64,000 bases of DNA, taken from Fimbriimonadaceae bacterium. GTDB lineage: Bacteria; Armatimonadota; Fimbriimonadia; Fimbriimonadales; Fimbriimonadaceae. The stretch covers positions 62,001 to 126,000 of the forward strand of contig JADLBH010000038.1 in NCBI GenBank assembly GCA_020847855.1, given 5' to 3'. Shown piece after piece: positions 1 through 8,338 of this stretch (positions are counted from its first letter, which is position 1; every line of letters begins with the position of its first letter). The notes below the pieces were generated by a model. It worked only from the letters and a program-made list of their open reading frames with translations. It was not told where the DNA came from and made no database searches. Both the position numbers and the translations under genes were made by a program.

Positions 1-728
1 TCGGTCTGGGCCGAAAAGTTGTTGTCAGGGTGGTCCCGCCAGACCCCGACTTGATAGAGCCACCCGCCCTCGCGACTCCGCTGGCCGTCCAGCCTTACCG
101 TCCTTGCCGCATAGGAGACCATCTCGCGGAGCGTCGCATCCTCGGCGCCACGGATCCCCTTGCTTTGCCGGAACCGGAGCATGTCGGCAGCCTCGGCAAA
201 GAGGAAGAACTCCTCGTCGGTCACGGCGCGAAAGTACGACTTCTTTGGGCTCAGCAGCGACATCTTGTAGTCGAGTCGCGCCCGTACTCCGACGAAGGGG
301 GCGTGCTCCCACATGATCGCCTCGTCGCTCGTCCACTGGGAAACGAGCTCACGGGTGAGGAGCGGCTCCAGTTTATCGGCGATGGGGCTCTGATACTCGA
401 GCTCGGCGCACAGGGCGAGGTAGCGGGTGGCGAGGTAGAGGTACTGGGCCCGCGAGAGGGGGTTCTTGCACCAAGTGTCCGGGTTGGAGGCGACGAGCCG
501 CGTGAACTGGGCCTCGAACCGGTCGCGCCAATCCTTGTCCTTGCTGTACATGGCCGCGTGGAGCGGCACCATGAGGAAGTGTCCGTGCAAGTAGGCGAGG
601 GACTCTGTCCAACTGTCCCTCTGAAGGTAGAGGCCCGCGGTCTTTTCAAAGAGCCCGCGCTCGTGCGGCGATATTTCGCGGCTGTTCGCCGCCAAGATTG
701 CCAAACCGATGAGGACCGCGCTTGTCAT
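1..728 (-). CDS. Hypothetical exported protein, C-terminus cut by the window edge
   Basis: An open frame runs on the minus strand from an ATG at 728 to the left edge without a stop (at least 242 residues). It begins with a short hydrophobic segment (MTSAVLIGLAILAANS) that could be a signal peptide. The rest is helical and rich in aromatic and charged residues, with a Tyr/Leu-rich stretch (QYLYLATRYLALC near residue 100) that resembles alpha-alpha barrel or TPR-like packing. I do not recognise the family. The start is supported by a TACAAT box 6 nt upstream. Plus-strand and other minus-frame ORFs here are shadows, because this frame alone has natural protein composition. Confidence 0.7.
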   Translation of the reverse strand, partial: MTSAVLIGLAILAANSREISPHERGLFEKTAGLYLQRDSWTESLAYLHGHFLMVPLHAAMYSKDKDWRDRFEAQFTRLVASNPDTWCKNPLSRAQYLYLATRYLALCAELEYQSPIADKLEPLLTRELVSQWTSDEAIMWEHAPFVGVRARLDYKMSLLSPKKSYFRAVTDEEFFLFAEAADMLRFRQSKGIRGAEDATLREMVSYAARTVRLDGQRSREGGWLYQVGVWRDHPDNNFSAQT

Positions 729-734
729 CGCACT

Positions 735-740
735 ATTGTA
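735..740 (-). promoter_or_regulatory. Predicted -10 box of a leaderless promoter
   Basis: TACAAT on the minus strand, 6 nt before the ATG at 728, with no Shine-Dalgarno sequence between. It belongs to the TANNNT set described in the findings. Confidence 0.5.
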
Positions 741-791
741 TTGGACGGGGCCAGTCTGGCTTCGTTCCTGCCAGATAGGGCACACGCAGTC

Positions 792-1187
792 TCACTCATC
801 ATGAACCGCCAGCCTCGCAGAGCCGATCACGTTGCCGGACTGGATCACATCGAAGCGGTAGAGACCTGGAGCGGGGATCGGTGCATCCAAGAATAGGGTC
901 TGGCAGACGAACGCATAGTTCGGGAGCCCGTCCGGACGTGCAGCGAAGTGGACGCTCACCTCGTCGTCCGTGATGATGGACCCGTCTGCATCAATGAGCA
1001 CGAACTGGAGGATCGTCTCGTGCCCGATGTCCCACGGCTCTGCCTCGAGTTCCAAGACCACTGTGAACGGCGGTAGGGGAGAAGGGAACCGCTCGAGCCG
1101 AGTCTCACGGAAGATCCCAAAGATCACGGGCGAACCGGTCGTCAACTGGCCCGCGGATTGGCAGAGCACGAACATGTTCACCGTCAC
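792..1187 (-). CDS. DUF6941-like small beta-rich protein
   Basis: This 131-residue protein has no signal peptide and alternates short hydrophobic strands. It starts with an N-terminal Cys-containing strand (NMFVLCQSAG), has a central segment ending FVLIDADGS, and closes with a PGLYRFDV strand and a final strand. That order (Cys strand, GxF strand, DxDG turn, PGxYxF strand) matches my memory of the DUF6941 family, which has no known function. Starts at GTG 1187, GTG 1181 or ATG 1175 are possible. A TAACCT box lies 9 nt before 1187. The gene stands alone, divergent from dapA. Confidence 0.6.
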   Translation of the reverse strand: MTVNMFVLCQSAGQLTTGSPVIFGIFRETRLERFPSPLPPFTVVLELEAEPWDIGHETILQFVLIDADGSIITDDEVSVHFAARPDGLPNYAFVCQTLFLDAPIPAPGLYRFDVIQSGNVIGSARLAVHDE

Positions 1188-1225
1188 AGTGGGGAGAGGT
1201 TAGCACCCTGGCCCAGCGACACCGG

Positions 1226-1231
1226 TAAGAT
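1226..1231 (+). promoter_or_regulatory. Predicted -10 box of a leaderless promoter for dapA
   Basis: TAAGAT, 6 nt before the dapA ATG at 1238. There is no Shine-Dalgarno sequence, so the transcript probably starts at or next to the ATG. Confidence 0.55.
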
Positions 1232-1237
1232 GCACCT

Positions 1238-2146
1238 ATGGGTTCATTCTCGGGGCCGAAGGACTGGGGCCGTCTCCTCACCGCCATGCTGACCCCGTTC
1301 GCGAGCGATGGGAGCGTAGACTTGAAAGGGGTCCGACAGGTCGCTCGACACCTGGTCGGCCCGATGCGGAACGATGGCATCGTGGTCTGCGGGACGACCG
1401 GCGAGTCTCCCACCCTCAGCCATGACGAGAAGCTGGCGATCTTGGACGCCACCCTGGACGAAGTGGGCGGGGAGGTCGCGATCGTATTCGGCGCAGGAAC
1501 ATACGACACCCGAGAATCCATCGAGTACGCCAAAGCAGCCGAACGAGCGGGCGCGCACGGCGTTATGGCGGTCAACCCTTACTACAACAAGCCGGGCCAG
1601 GAGGGGCTCTACGCGCACTTCTCCGCAATTGCCGAGTCCACGAGCCTCCCCGTGATGCTGTACAACATCCAGCCCCGTAGCTCGATCAACCTCGAGACCG
1701 CCACGCTGAAGCGTCTCGCCGAGGAGCATCCCAACGTTGCTGCGGTCAAAGAGGCGAGCGGAAACGCCGGGCAGATCGCGGAGGTGTGCGCCACCGTGCC
1801 AAAAGGCTTCCGGGTCTATAGCGGTGACGACGCATTGACCCTGCCGGTGCTGAGCCTGGGCGGGCACGGGCTCGTGAGCGTTGCCGCCCATATCATCGGC
1901 GACCGGCTCAAGGCGATGATCGAGACGTTTCCTTCGGATCCGGCCAGGGCCGCGGCCGCTGCCCGAGAGCTCAACCCAGTGATTCGCGCCGTCTTCTCCG
2001 CGCCAAGCCCGGTACCTGTGAAGTACGCGCTCGCCCGCCAGGGAATCGGGAGCCCCGCGGTGCGGTTGCCTCTCGTTGAATTGAGCCCAGAGCAACGACG
2101 GCACGTGGACGCGGTCCTCGCGAGCAAGGCAGCCGTCGAAGTATGA
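1238..2146 (+). CDS. dapA: 4-hydroxy-tetrahydrodipicolinate synthase
   Basis: Class I aldolase (TIM barrel) that condenses pyruvate with aspartate semialdehyde, the first committed step of lysine and diaminopimelate synthesis in the cytoplasm. The 302-residue length is usual for the family. Visible landmarks are the GTTGES substrate loop at residues 52-57, the catalytic tyrosine in LYNIQPR (Y142, with R147 as the carboxylate-binding arginine), and the Schiff-base lysine K171 in AAVKEASGN. The stop overlaps the start of the next gene as ATGA, so dapA, the esterase and the threonine aldolase form one coupled operon. Orthology with dapA is strong, although other members of the family (for example N-acetylneuraminate lyase) share the fold. 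Confidence 0.93.
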   Translation: MGSFSGPKDWGRLLTAMLTPFASDGSVDLKGVRQVARHLVGPMRNDGIVVCGTTGESPTLSHDEKLAILDATLDEVGGEVAIVFGAGTYDTRESIEYAKAAERAGAHGVMAVNPYYNKPGQEGLYAHFSAIAESTSLPVMLYNIQPRSSINLETATLKRLAEEHPNVAAVKEASGNAGQIAEVCATVPKGFRVYSGDDALTLPVLSLGGHGLVSVAAHIIGDRLKAMIETFPSDPARAAAAARELNPVIRAVFSAPSPVPVKYALARQGIGSPAVRLPLVELSPEQRRHVDAVLASKAAVEV

Positions 2147-2898
2147 CCGTGTCCCGCGGACTGAAGTACCCGAGCGGCACCGTCCAGCTCGGATTCGACC
2201 TCTATAGGCCGGGGGACGCACCCGCGCCCTTGATCGTGTTTCTCCACGGTGGGGGCTGGATCAGCGGGGATCGGGGAATGTACGACGAGGAGGCAGAGTG
2301 GTTCGCGGCGAACGGCTTCGCCTCTGCCACGATTGACTATCGTCTAGCGCCGCTCTACCCTTATCCGGCAGCGGTGAACGACGTGCAGGCTTTCATCGAG
2401 TTTGCACGCAGCAACGCAGAGGAGTTAGCCATCGAACCTTCTAAGATCGGTTCGTTCGGGAACAGTGCTGGAGGCCACTTGTCCCTGCTCCTCGGTCTGG
2501 CGCGGAGCACGCCAAAGGGTGGGTTCTGCAAGCCGGTGGATGCGTTTGTCGCCGTGTGTGGCATCAGCGATCTCAGGCCAGCGGAGGGAAGTGCAGAACT
2601 GGCGAGTACTTTTATCGAGCAGTTTATGGGTGGGCCCCATTCAGAACTCAAGGGCAATTACGTTGCCGCGAGCCCAATCTGCCATCCGCCGGTCTGTGGT
2701 CACGGACTGCTTTTCCACGGGGAAGCCGACGACATCGTACCGGTGGAGCAGAGCCGCGCACTGGCGGCTCGACTGAAGGATGCTGGCAACGACGTCAGCT
2801 ATTTCGAGCTGCCTGGCGAGCAACACAGCTTTTCCTACCATGCCTGGGGCTCGATCCGTGAAAGATCGCTCGAGTTCTTCCGGAGGTGCCTCGGGTGA
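2143..2898 (+). CDS. Alpha/beta hydrolase (HSL-type carboxylesterase)
   Basis: A 251-residue cytoplasmic esterase or lipase-like hydrolase of the alpha/beta fold. The oxyanion-hole motif HGGGW lies at residues 35-39. The nucleophile elbow is GNSAGG with S108, the acid is in HGEADD (D196/D197), and the catalytic histidine is H228 in GEQHSF. HGGGW-type enzymes (BD-FAE/HSL group) hydrolyse short acyl esters, but the substrate cannot be read from sequence. It overlaps dapA by 4 nt (ATGA) and the threonine aldolase by GTGA, so it is translated as part of that operon. The link to lysine or threonine metabolism is unclear. Confidence 0.87.
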   Translation: MTVSRGLKYPSGTVQLGFDLYRPGDAPAPLIVFLHGGGWISGDRGMYDEEAEWFAANGFASATIDYRLAPLYPYPAAVNDVQAFIEFARSNAEELAIEPSKIGSFGNSAGGHLSLLLGLARSTPKGGFCKPVDAFVAVCGISDLRPAEGSAELASTFIEQFMGGPHSELKGNYVAASPICHPPVCGHGLLFHGEADDIVPVEQSRALAARLKDAGNDVSYFELPGEQHSFSYHAWGSIRERSLEFFRRCLG

Positions 2899-3929
2899 GA
2901 CCGATTGACCTTCGTAGCGACACCGTTACCAGGCCGACCCCAGCGATGTACCGTGCTATGGCCGAGGCGGAGCTAGGCGACGACGTCCTGGGCGACGACC
3001 CGACGGTTCACCGCCTCCAGGAACTTGCCGCAGAGATGACGGGGAAAGAGGCGGGCCTCTTCTTGCCGAGCGGCTCGATGAGCAACCAGGCAGCGATCGC
3101 GACTTGGATCGGCGATGGCGAAACCCTCCTGGCCGACGAGGATTCGCATTGCTTATTCTATGAGGGAGGAGCTCCGGCAACGGTCGCCAGGGCCATGGTC
3201 CGCTCGGTTCCTGCAGAGAACGGAGTCATTGATCCATATAAGTTACAACAGCGAATCCTAGTACAATCCGAGCACACTCCCGCCACGACCCTGCTCGTCG
3301 TCGAAAACACGCACAACCGAGGCGGCGGCTCGGTCACACCCGTGCCCACCATGGCCGCCATACGATCCGAGGCGACTCGACTGGGATTGAACATCCACCT
3401 CGATGGGGCCAGGGTCTTCAATGCATCCGCAGCACTCGGCGTCTCGGTGGGGCAGATCACGGAGCACGTGGACAGTGTGAACTTTTGCTTGAGCAAGGGA
3501 CTCTGCGCGCCGGTCGGATCGATGCTCTGCGGACCGTCCGAGTTCATCCGCGAAGCTCGATACTGGCGAAAGCGGCTCGGCGGTGGTATGCGCCAAGCCG
3601 GAATCCTTGCCGCGTGCGGGATCGTAGCCCTCCAGGAAATGACGGACCGTCTTGCCGAGGACCACGTGAAGGCCCAACGCTTGGCCGCGGCGGTGCGAGG
3701 CGCCTCCGGGGTGAAGGTGAACGACCCCCAGAGCAACATCGTAGTCCTGCAAGTGGAGGCACCGGCAACCGATTGGATCGAGGCACTCGCCGGTCACGGG
3801 GTGCGTTGCCTACCGTTCGGGGCGCAATCGGTACGGCTCGTCACCCACCACGACGTGGACTCGGCGAGCATTGACGCCGCCTGCGCGGCCCTAGACGCCG
3901 TTGCCAGCCGGCACGGCCCCCGTCTCTAG
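2895..3929 (+). CDS. ltaE: Low-specificity L-threonine aldolase
   Basis: PLP enzyme of fold type I that cleaves L-threonine or L-allo-threonine to glycine and acetaldehyde. The N-terminal signature RPIDLRSDTVTRPT, the aspartate that holds the PLP ring (D170 in HLDGAR) and the PLP lysine K201 (CLSKGLCAPVG) are present. Length is 344 residues. I chose the GTG at 2895 because it overlaps the upstream stop as GTGA and has a GGAGG Shine-Dalgarno sequence (2882-2886) 8 nt away. A GTG at 2886 would sit inside that Shine-Dalgarno sequence. The 3' end overlaps the convergent exonuclease-like gene by 39 nt. Confidence 0.9.
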   Translation: MRPIDLRSDTVTRPTPAMYRAMAEAELGDDVLGDDPTVHRLQELAAEMTGKEAGLFLPSGSMSNQAAIATWIGDGETLLADEDSHCLFYEGGAPATVARAMVRSVPAENGVIDPYKLQQRILVQSEHTPATTLLVVENTHNRGGGSVTPVPTMAAIRSEATRLGLNIHLDGARVFNASAALGVSVGQITEHVDSVNFCLSKGLCAPVGSMLCGPSEFIREARYWRKRLGGGMRQAGILAACGIVALQEMTDRLAEDHVKAQRLAAAVRGASGVKVNDPQSNIVVLQVEAPATDWIEALAGHGVRCLPFGAQSVRLVTHHDVDSASIDAACAALDAVASRHGPRL

Positions 3930-4655
3930 GACAAGGGCCTTGTCATACGCGATCTGGGAAAGGCGCTCCAAGTTCACAACGTCTTGGCGATTGTAGGCGA
4001 CGAGAAGCTCGAGGGCAGAATCGTCGCCACGTTGATAGTTTCTCCAAAGCCGAATCGCGTCCCGCCCGTCCAAACCGTCTGTGAGGCCCCGGTCAATCCC
4101 GAACTCCCGCTCGATCTTCTTCAATCCGCCACGGTGCCCCAGCCGTTTGAGCAGCGGGCAAAGATCGAGGTGGATGTGGTCGAAGGGAAGGTAGGGGAAG
4201 GCCTTGCGCAGCATTGGGATGTCGAACCCAAGCCCGAAGAAGGTGACGACCATGCCATAGTGCGAGAGCACGTCGGGAAGTTGGCCGAGATCGTCGTCCT
4301 TGAGAAGGCACTGGAACTTCTCACCGTCGAAGAGCCCGACGCAGGTCACCGCATCCCCGCCAAACCCGCCGTCCGTCTCGATATCGAGGTAAACGCACGA
4401 TGGCCGGAACTCGGGCCAGGCCCTCCAGGCGAGCCGGGATCCGAGGGCGTCCCGGAAGAACTGATGCTCTTGGGCCTCGACCGCCATAACGCTCCGAGCC
4501 AGGGTCTCCTTCACGAGGCCCCGGTCGGCACCGCCGATCTTATAGGCGGTGGGCTCGGCGAGGTAGTGGTCCCACGTGAGGCAGCCTTGGTCCCAGAGGA
4601 GTCGCTCGGTGGTCTGCCCAAGCCCAGGGACGTGCAGGAAGGTTCGCCGGAGCAC
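3891..4655 (-). CDS. RNase H-like exonuclease (YprB-type)
   Basis: A 254-residue protein with an N-terminal helical stretch (HVPGLG...TERLLWDQG, typical of YprB-like proteins) and a C-terminal RNase H-fold 3'-5' exonuclease domain. Acidic motifs are visible in order: VYLDIETDGG (about residue 110), TFFGLGFDIPML (about 160) and YNRQDVVNLE (about 225). This is the DEDD pattern of the predicted-exonuclease family PF13482, whose substrate is undefined. The start is GTG 4655, overlapping the upstream stop as TAGTG, so it is cotranslated with the secreted protein before it. Its end is convergent with the threonine aldolase. Confidence 0.8.
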   Translation of the reverse strand: MLRRTFLHVPGLGQTTERLLWDQGCLTWDHYLAEPTAYKIGGADRGLVKETLARSVMAVEAQEHQFFRDALGSRLAWRAWPEFRPSCVYLDIETDGGFGGDAVTCVGLFDGEKFQCLLKDDDLGQLPDVLSHYGMVVTFFGLGFDIPMLRKAFPYLPFDHIHLDLCPLLKRLGHRGGLKKIEREFGIDRGLTDGLDGRDAIRLWRNYQRGDDSALELLVAYNRQDVVNLERLSQIAYDKALVLETGAVPAGNGV

Positions 4656-5200
4656 TAACCGCCCTTCTTCTTGGGCACTGCGTTCGGGTTCGTTCCCATC
4701 TTTCGGGTGGGCACCGTGACATCAATCACGTTGTTCGCTAGCCAGTACCGTACGTCCTTGGTGTCCTCGAACCAATAGGTGCCTGTGTTCAGGTTGCGGT
4801 CGAACTCGCCTTGCAGCCTCGCGGTGCCAAAGCCGTACCAGACGCCTTTCATGTTCGTACCGAACCACTGGATGGCCCGCCACTCTCCGGTCACTGTCAT
4901 CTTGCCCCGGCCATTGAGTACGAGGCGGTCGTGGCCCTCATACTCCTTCCTCGCGGCCCCATCGAGCTTCCAGGTTCCCTTGAGCTTGCTGATCAGGACG
5001 GTGCCCTCGAACGTGAACTCCACCCGGCCCCGGCCATCAATGAGCCGGAAGCTTCCGAGGTGGGTCTGCATATGGAGGACCCCAAAGTTGGGGTCGGGCG
5101 TGACACCGGCCATTTGGGCGGGAGTGGCCATCTGGCTGTGCCCGGTGAACGCGAGCAAAGGCAGGCAAGCGATCACGAAGGCTCGGATCGGACGTGTCAT
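4655..5200 (-). CDS. Secreted beta-rich protein of unknown function
   Basis: A 181-residue protein with a clear N-terminal signal peptide (RPIRAFVIACLPLLAFTGHSQ) and a mature region of beta strands rich in Gly and Trp (GTWKLDGAARKEYEGHD, GVWYGFGTARLQGEF). It ends in a basic tail (NAVPKKKGG). It is probably exported and could form a small beta barrel. I recognise no family or catalytic motif. It is the first gene of a two-gene unit with the exonuclease-like gene and is divergent from ccmE. Confidence 0.7.
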   Translation of the reverse strand: MTRPIRAFVIACLPLLAFTGHSQMATPAQMAGVTPDPNFGVLHMQTHLGSFRLIDGRGRVEFTFEGTVLISKLKGTWKLDGAARKEYEGHDRLVLNGRGKMTVTGEWRAIQWFGTNMKGVWYGFGTARLQGEFDRNLNTGTYWFEDTKDVRYWLANNVIDVTVPTRKMGTNPNAVPKKKGG

Positions 5201-5268
5201 GACTCACTGGACAGGATACTCCGTCGGGAGGTTCCCCGAGCGGCCCGTTGGTCCAGCGCGTTCGCCAG

Positions 5269-5274
5269 TACACT
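5269..5274 (+). promoter_or_regulatory. Predicted -10 box of a leaderless promoter for ccmE
   Basis: TACACT, 8 nt before the ccmE ATG at 5283, with no Shine-Dalgarno sequence in the gap. Confidence 0.5.
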
Positions 5275-5282
5275 AGAGACCG

Positions 5283-5660
5283 ATGAACATCCGTGTGGCG
5301 GGGGTGGCGCTGCTCGTCGCGGCGGGGCTTGGATTGGCGGTGATGGCGTTCGTCTGCAACGCGAGCCCATACGTCACCGTGAGCCAGGCGCGGGCCTCGA
5401 CCCGGGAGGGCGTCCACTTGGCGGGGGACATCATCCCCGGCACGCTGGCGACGGACCGCTCCACGATGCAAGTTCGGTTCCAATTGCGCGACGAGGCCGG
5501 GGACACGACGTGGGTTCGGTACGAGGGTCTGCCCCCTGCCAACATGGGCGAGGCCACAAAGGTGGTCGCGATCGGCAAGGTCGAGGGCGACGAGTTTGTC
5601 TGTCGAAAGATGCTCCTCAAGTGCCCCTCGAAGTACGAGAGCACCAAGAGCCCAGCCTAG
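5283..5660 (+). CDS. ccmE: Cytochrome c maturation haem chaperone CcmE, CxxxY variant
   Basis: Membrane-anchored periplasmic haem chaperone of the Ccm (System I) pathway, which passes haem to CcmF. The 125-residue protein has one N-terminal membrane anchor (GVALLVAAGLGLAVMAFV), a five-strand OB-fold (VHLAGDII, MQVRFQLRDEAG, TTWVRYEGLPPANM, ATKVVAIGKVEG) and a short C-terminus. Classical CcmE binds haem covalently through His in an HxxxY motif. Here the equivalent is C114-P-S-K-Y118, the CxxxY form known from archaea and sulfate reducers. It is directly followed by ccmF (1 nt gap). The other ccm genes are not in the window. Confidence 0.87.
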   Translation: MNIRVAGVALLVAAGLGLAVMAFVCNASPYVTVSQARASTREGVHLAGDIIPGTLATDRSTMQVRFQLRDEAGDTTWVRYEGLPPANMGEATKVVAIGKVEGDEFVCRKMLLKCPSKYESTKSPA

Positions 5661-5661
5661 G

Positions 5662-8019
5662 ATGCACGACCTCCATCTGCCGCTCGCTCCAGGCTGGTCC
5701 CTGGCCCTGGGAGGCTTTGGCCGTGGCGCCGTGGCCGTGGGCTTGGTCGCCGGTCTCCTTGCGGCGGTCTTGGCTTGGCGGGGCAGGGATCGCGCGGCGG
5801 GTTGGAGCTTCGCGGTCTCGGTCATCGCTTGTGCGGCAGCCTTCGTGACGCTGGGCGTCCTATTCGTTCAGGACCAGTTCCACTTCCGGTACGTCTTTTC
5901 GCACGGGGCGGCGGACCACGAGCTTCGATACAAGATCGCCGGAATCTGGAGCGGCCAAGAGGGATCGTTCCTCCTTTGGTCACTGACGAGCGGCCTGTTC
6001 GCCTTGGCCGCGTTGCGTGCAGTGGGCGAGTTGAGGCGTGGGTACCTCGTCGTGGTGGGGCTCGTTCAGGCGGCCCTCTGCGGGATCCTTGCGTATGAGT
6101 CCCCGTTTGCCCTGATGCCCCTGATGGAGGGGAAGCAGTTCCTCCCGCCCACGGGCCAGGGCCTCCCGCCGACGCTGATGAACTATTGGGTGACCATCCA
6201 TCCCCCGGTCATCTTCCTCGGGTTCGGCTCGCTCGGGGTGCTTTTTGCTTGGTCGGTCGCCGCGCTTGCCTCCGGACGGCTCGAGGAATGGGTCCGGCCC
6301 GTGCGCCCGTGGGCCCTTGTCTCCCTGAGCGTCCTGGGGGTCGGTCTTTGCATGGGAGGTTTCTGGGCTTATGAGACCCTGGGTTGGGGCGGGTTCTGGG
6401 CTTGGGACCCGGTGGAGAATGCGAGCCTGGTGCCTTGGTGCGTCGTCGCCGCGCTCGTTCATGGGGTCTACATCCAAGTCTCGCGCGGGAAGGGGCACCT
6501 CGCCACCGCGTACCTCGGGGGCCTCCCGTTCCTACTCTTCGGGTACGGCACATTCTTGACCCGTTCGGGGTTCCTCGGCGACACCAGTGTCCACTCGTTT
6601 GCCTCGATGGATCGCTCGGCGTTGTGGATCCTGGTCGGGCTGGTGTCGGTCTCGGCGGTCGTCTTTCATGGGTTCTTTGTGCGCGCGGCGCGGCGATGGC
6701 GGGCGGAGAACACTCAACCCACCGGCCCCAAGGAGAAGCTGGTCGGCACCGGCCAGTTGCTCCTCGCTTGTATCGGCGTGGTGACCGCGGTCGGCATGAG
6801 CGTGCCCTTGATCCAAACCCTTTCTGGCCAGGCGGCCAAGGTCGTGGAGGAGCGGCTCTACAATACAGTGCTCGCCTTCCTCTTTGTGCCGTTCCTGGTC
6901 GTGATGACGCTCGCGCCGTGGGTTCCTTGGCGCAAGCTTGCCTGGAAGGATCTCATGGGCAAGTTGGCGAACGTGTTCGCCGTGACCATCGGCCTCGTGG
7001 GCGTGACGTTGCTCTTTGTGAAGGGTTGGGGTGGGCTCGCCGCGGTGCCGGACGCAAAGTCCACGCTCCTGCTCCGCTATGAGGTTCCGCAGGTGCCCTT
7101 CGTCATCGCTCTACTTGCCGTGTGCTATTTCGCAGTGGTGGGGAACGCTTGGCGCCTCATCGAGGTCGCGATCAAGACGAAGACGACCGTCGGAGGCCTC
7201 CTGGCCCACGCGGGGGTCGCGATCGCGCTCACAGGCCTGGTCTTCAGCCGGGCCTTGGAACAGCGTCAGCTCATCGCCCTCACCCCCATCGCTCCCGCCC
7301 AAGCCCTCGGACGGCAATGGGTCGCCAAAGGCCCGACCAAGGACTTTGCCGACCGGAACAACGCCGTCCGGGTCGAGGCGGTCTCGCACGAAGGGGTCGA
7401 GGAGTTTCGCCCTGGCTTCTACTACCTTTCTCCCGGCGAGGACGGCCAACCCCGCCCCGTCTCCTGGCCCGCGGTGAACGGCAGGCCGTTCTATGACCTC
7501 TACCTCGTGGTCGTCGAGATGTACTTCGAGGCCACCGACCCGACCCAGATGGCGGTCGGGGACGAACGGGCCCTTCAGAGCGCAGGGATGCTCGTCAAGT
7601 ACAACGGGCTCGAGGTGGAAGGCACGCCCGGCACGCCCGGCGCCGTGTTCGGTGCGAAGCTCACCGTCAGCTTCCTCGATGGTCGTAGACTCGATGTCAA
7701 GCCGACGTTCGGGGTCGCTTCGGGCCGAAAGGAGGTGGTCGTGGACGAGGATTTCTCCGTTCGGCTCGACCGGATAGACGCCGCAGACAGGTCTGCGGCA
7801 ATCACCCTGCTCTTCCGGAGGCCGGCCTATGCCGCGGAGATCTTCTACAAGCCCATGACGATCCTGGTCTGGTGGGGCATCGGTATCATGGGCCTAGGAG
7901 GACTCATTGCGGCCTACCAACGCCGATTCCGTCCGTCGTCTAACGTAGTTGGGCATGTTCCCATCGGTACAGAAAATGAGACTGAGCCAGCTCCTGAAAG
8001 CGAAGTTGCACCACGCTAG
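5662..8019 (+). CDS. ccmF: Haem lyase subunit CcmF
   Basis: Large inner-membrane protein that attaches haem to apocytochrome c, acting with CcmE and CcmH. The tryptophan-rich WWD signature, which binds haem at the periplasmic face, runs from W242 to W259 (GWGGFWAWDPVENASL). A conserved histidine lies in TIHPPV (H180). There are about 14 membrane segments, with a large periplasmic domain from about residue 550 to 730 and a last helix near 750. I start at ATG 5662, giving 785 residues. A longer frame from 5596 would run through ccmE out of frame and adds a non-natural peptide. The 3' end overlaps panD by 44 nt. Confidence 0.92.
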   Translation: MHDLHLPLAPGWSLALGGFGRGAVAVGLVAGLLAAVLAWRGRDRAAGWSFAVSVIACAAAFVTLGVLFVQDQFHFRYVFSHGAADHELRYKIAGIWSGQEGSFLLWSLTSGLFALAALRAVGELRRGYLVVVGLVQAALCGILAYESPFALMPLMEGKQFLPPTGQGLPPTLMNYWVTIHPPVIFLGFGSLGVLFAWSVAALASGRLEEWVRPVRPWALVSLSVLGVGLCMGGFWAYETLGWGGFWAWDPVENASLVPWCVVAALVHGVYIQVSRGKGHLATAYLGGLPFLLFGYGTFLTRSGFLGDTSVHSFASMDRSALWILVGLVSVSAVVFHGFFVRAARRWRAENTQPTGPKEKLVGTGQLLLACIGVVTAVGMSVPLIQTLSGQAAKVVEERLYNTVLAFLFVPFLVVMTLAPWVPWRKLAWKDLMGKLANVFAVTIGLVGVTLLFVKGWGGLAAVPDAKSTLLLRYEVPQVPFVIALLAVCYFAVVGNAWRLIEVAIKTKTTVGGLLAHAGVAIALTGLVFSRALEQRQLIALTPIAPAQALGRQWVAKGPTKDFADRNNAVRVEAVSHEGVEEFRPGFYYLSPGEDGQPRPVSWPAVNGRPFYDLYLVVVEMYFEATDPTQMAVGDERALQSAGMLVKYNGLEVEGTPGTPGAVFGAKLTVSFLDGRRLDVKPTFGVASGRKEVVVDEDFSVRLDRIDAADRSAAITLLFRRPAYAAEIFYKPMTILVWWGIGIMGLGGLIAAYQRRFRPSSNVVGHVPIGTENETEPAPESEVAPR

Positions 8020-8338
8020 GGTCACCTATGCCAACCCGGACTACGTAGGGAGCATCGAGCTCGGCCGGGAGCTCATGGAGGCGGTCGGACTCGAGGACGG
8101 GGAACTCGTCCACGTTTGGGCGGTGGACCACGGGGCCCGCATCCAGACGTACGTCTTTGCCGGGCCCGAGGGGACGGTCGGGCTCAACGGTGGGGCAGCC
8201 CACCACTTCCAGGCAGGGGATCGGGTCGTGATCGCTGCCTTCGACCTCGCCGACGAGCCCATCGTGCCCAAGCTCAAACTCCTGGACGAACAGAACCGCA
8301 TCGTCCGCGACCTCTCGCCCTTCAGCGTCGTTGGATAG
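7976..8338 (+). CDS. panD: Aspartate 1-decarboxylase
   Basis: Pyruvoyl enzyme that makes beta-alanine from aspartate for pantothenate and coenzyme A synthesis. The self-cleavage site is DYVGSIEL with the bond G25-S26, one residue later than in Escherichia coli. The N-terminal KAKLHHARVT and the GLNGGAAHHFQAGDRVVI stretch are typical. The 120-residue length is normal. ATG 7976 fits the family start, and the upstream TTG 7949 and ATG 7955 are less likely. The gene lies across the end of ccmF and overlaps pyrE by 8 nt, so its translation is coupled on both sides. Confidence 0.9.
   Translation: MRLSQLLKAKLHHARVTYANPDYVGSIELGRELMEAVGLEDGELVHVWAVDHGARIQTYVFAGPEGTVGLNGGAAHHFQAGDRVVIAAFDLADEPIVPKLKLLDEQNRIVRDLSPFSVVG

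Noticed and set aside
30-896. 288-residue plus-strand ORF at the left edge
   Set aside because: It is opposite the better minus-strand frame (1-728), which has a natural composition and a leaderless box at its ATG; the plus frame runs across two genes.
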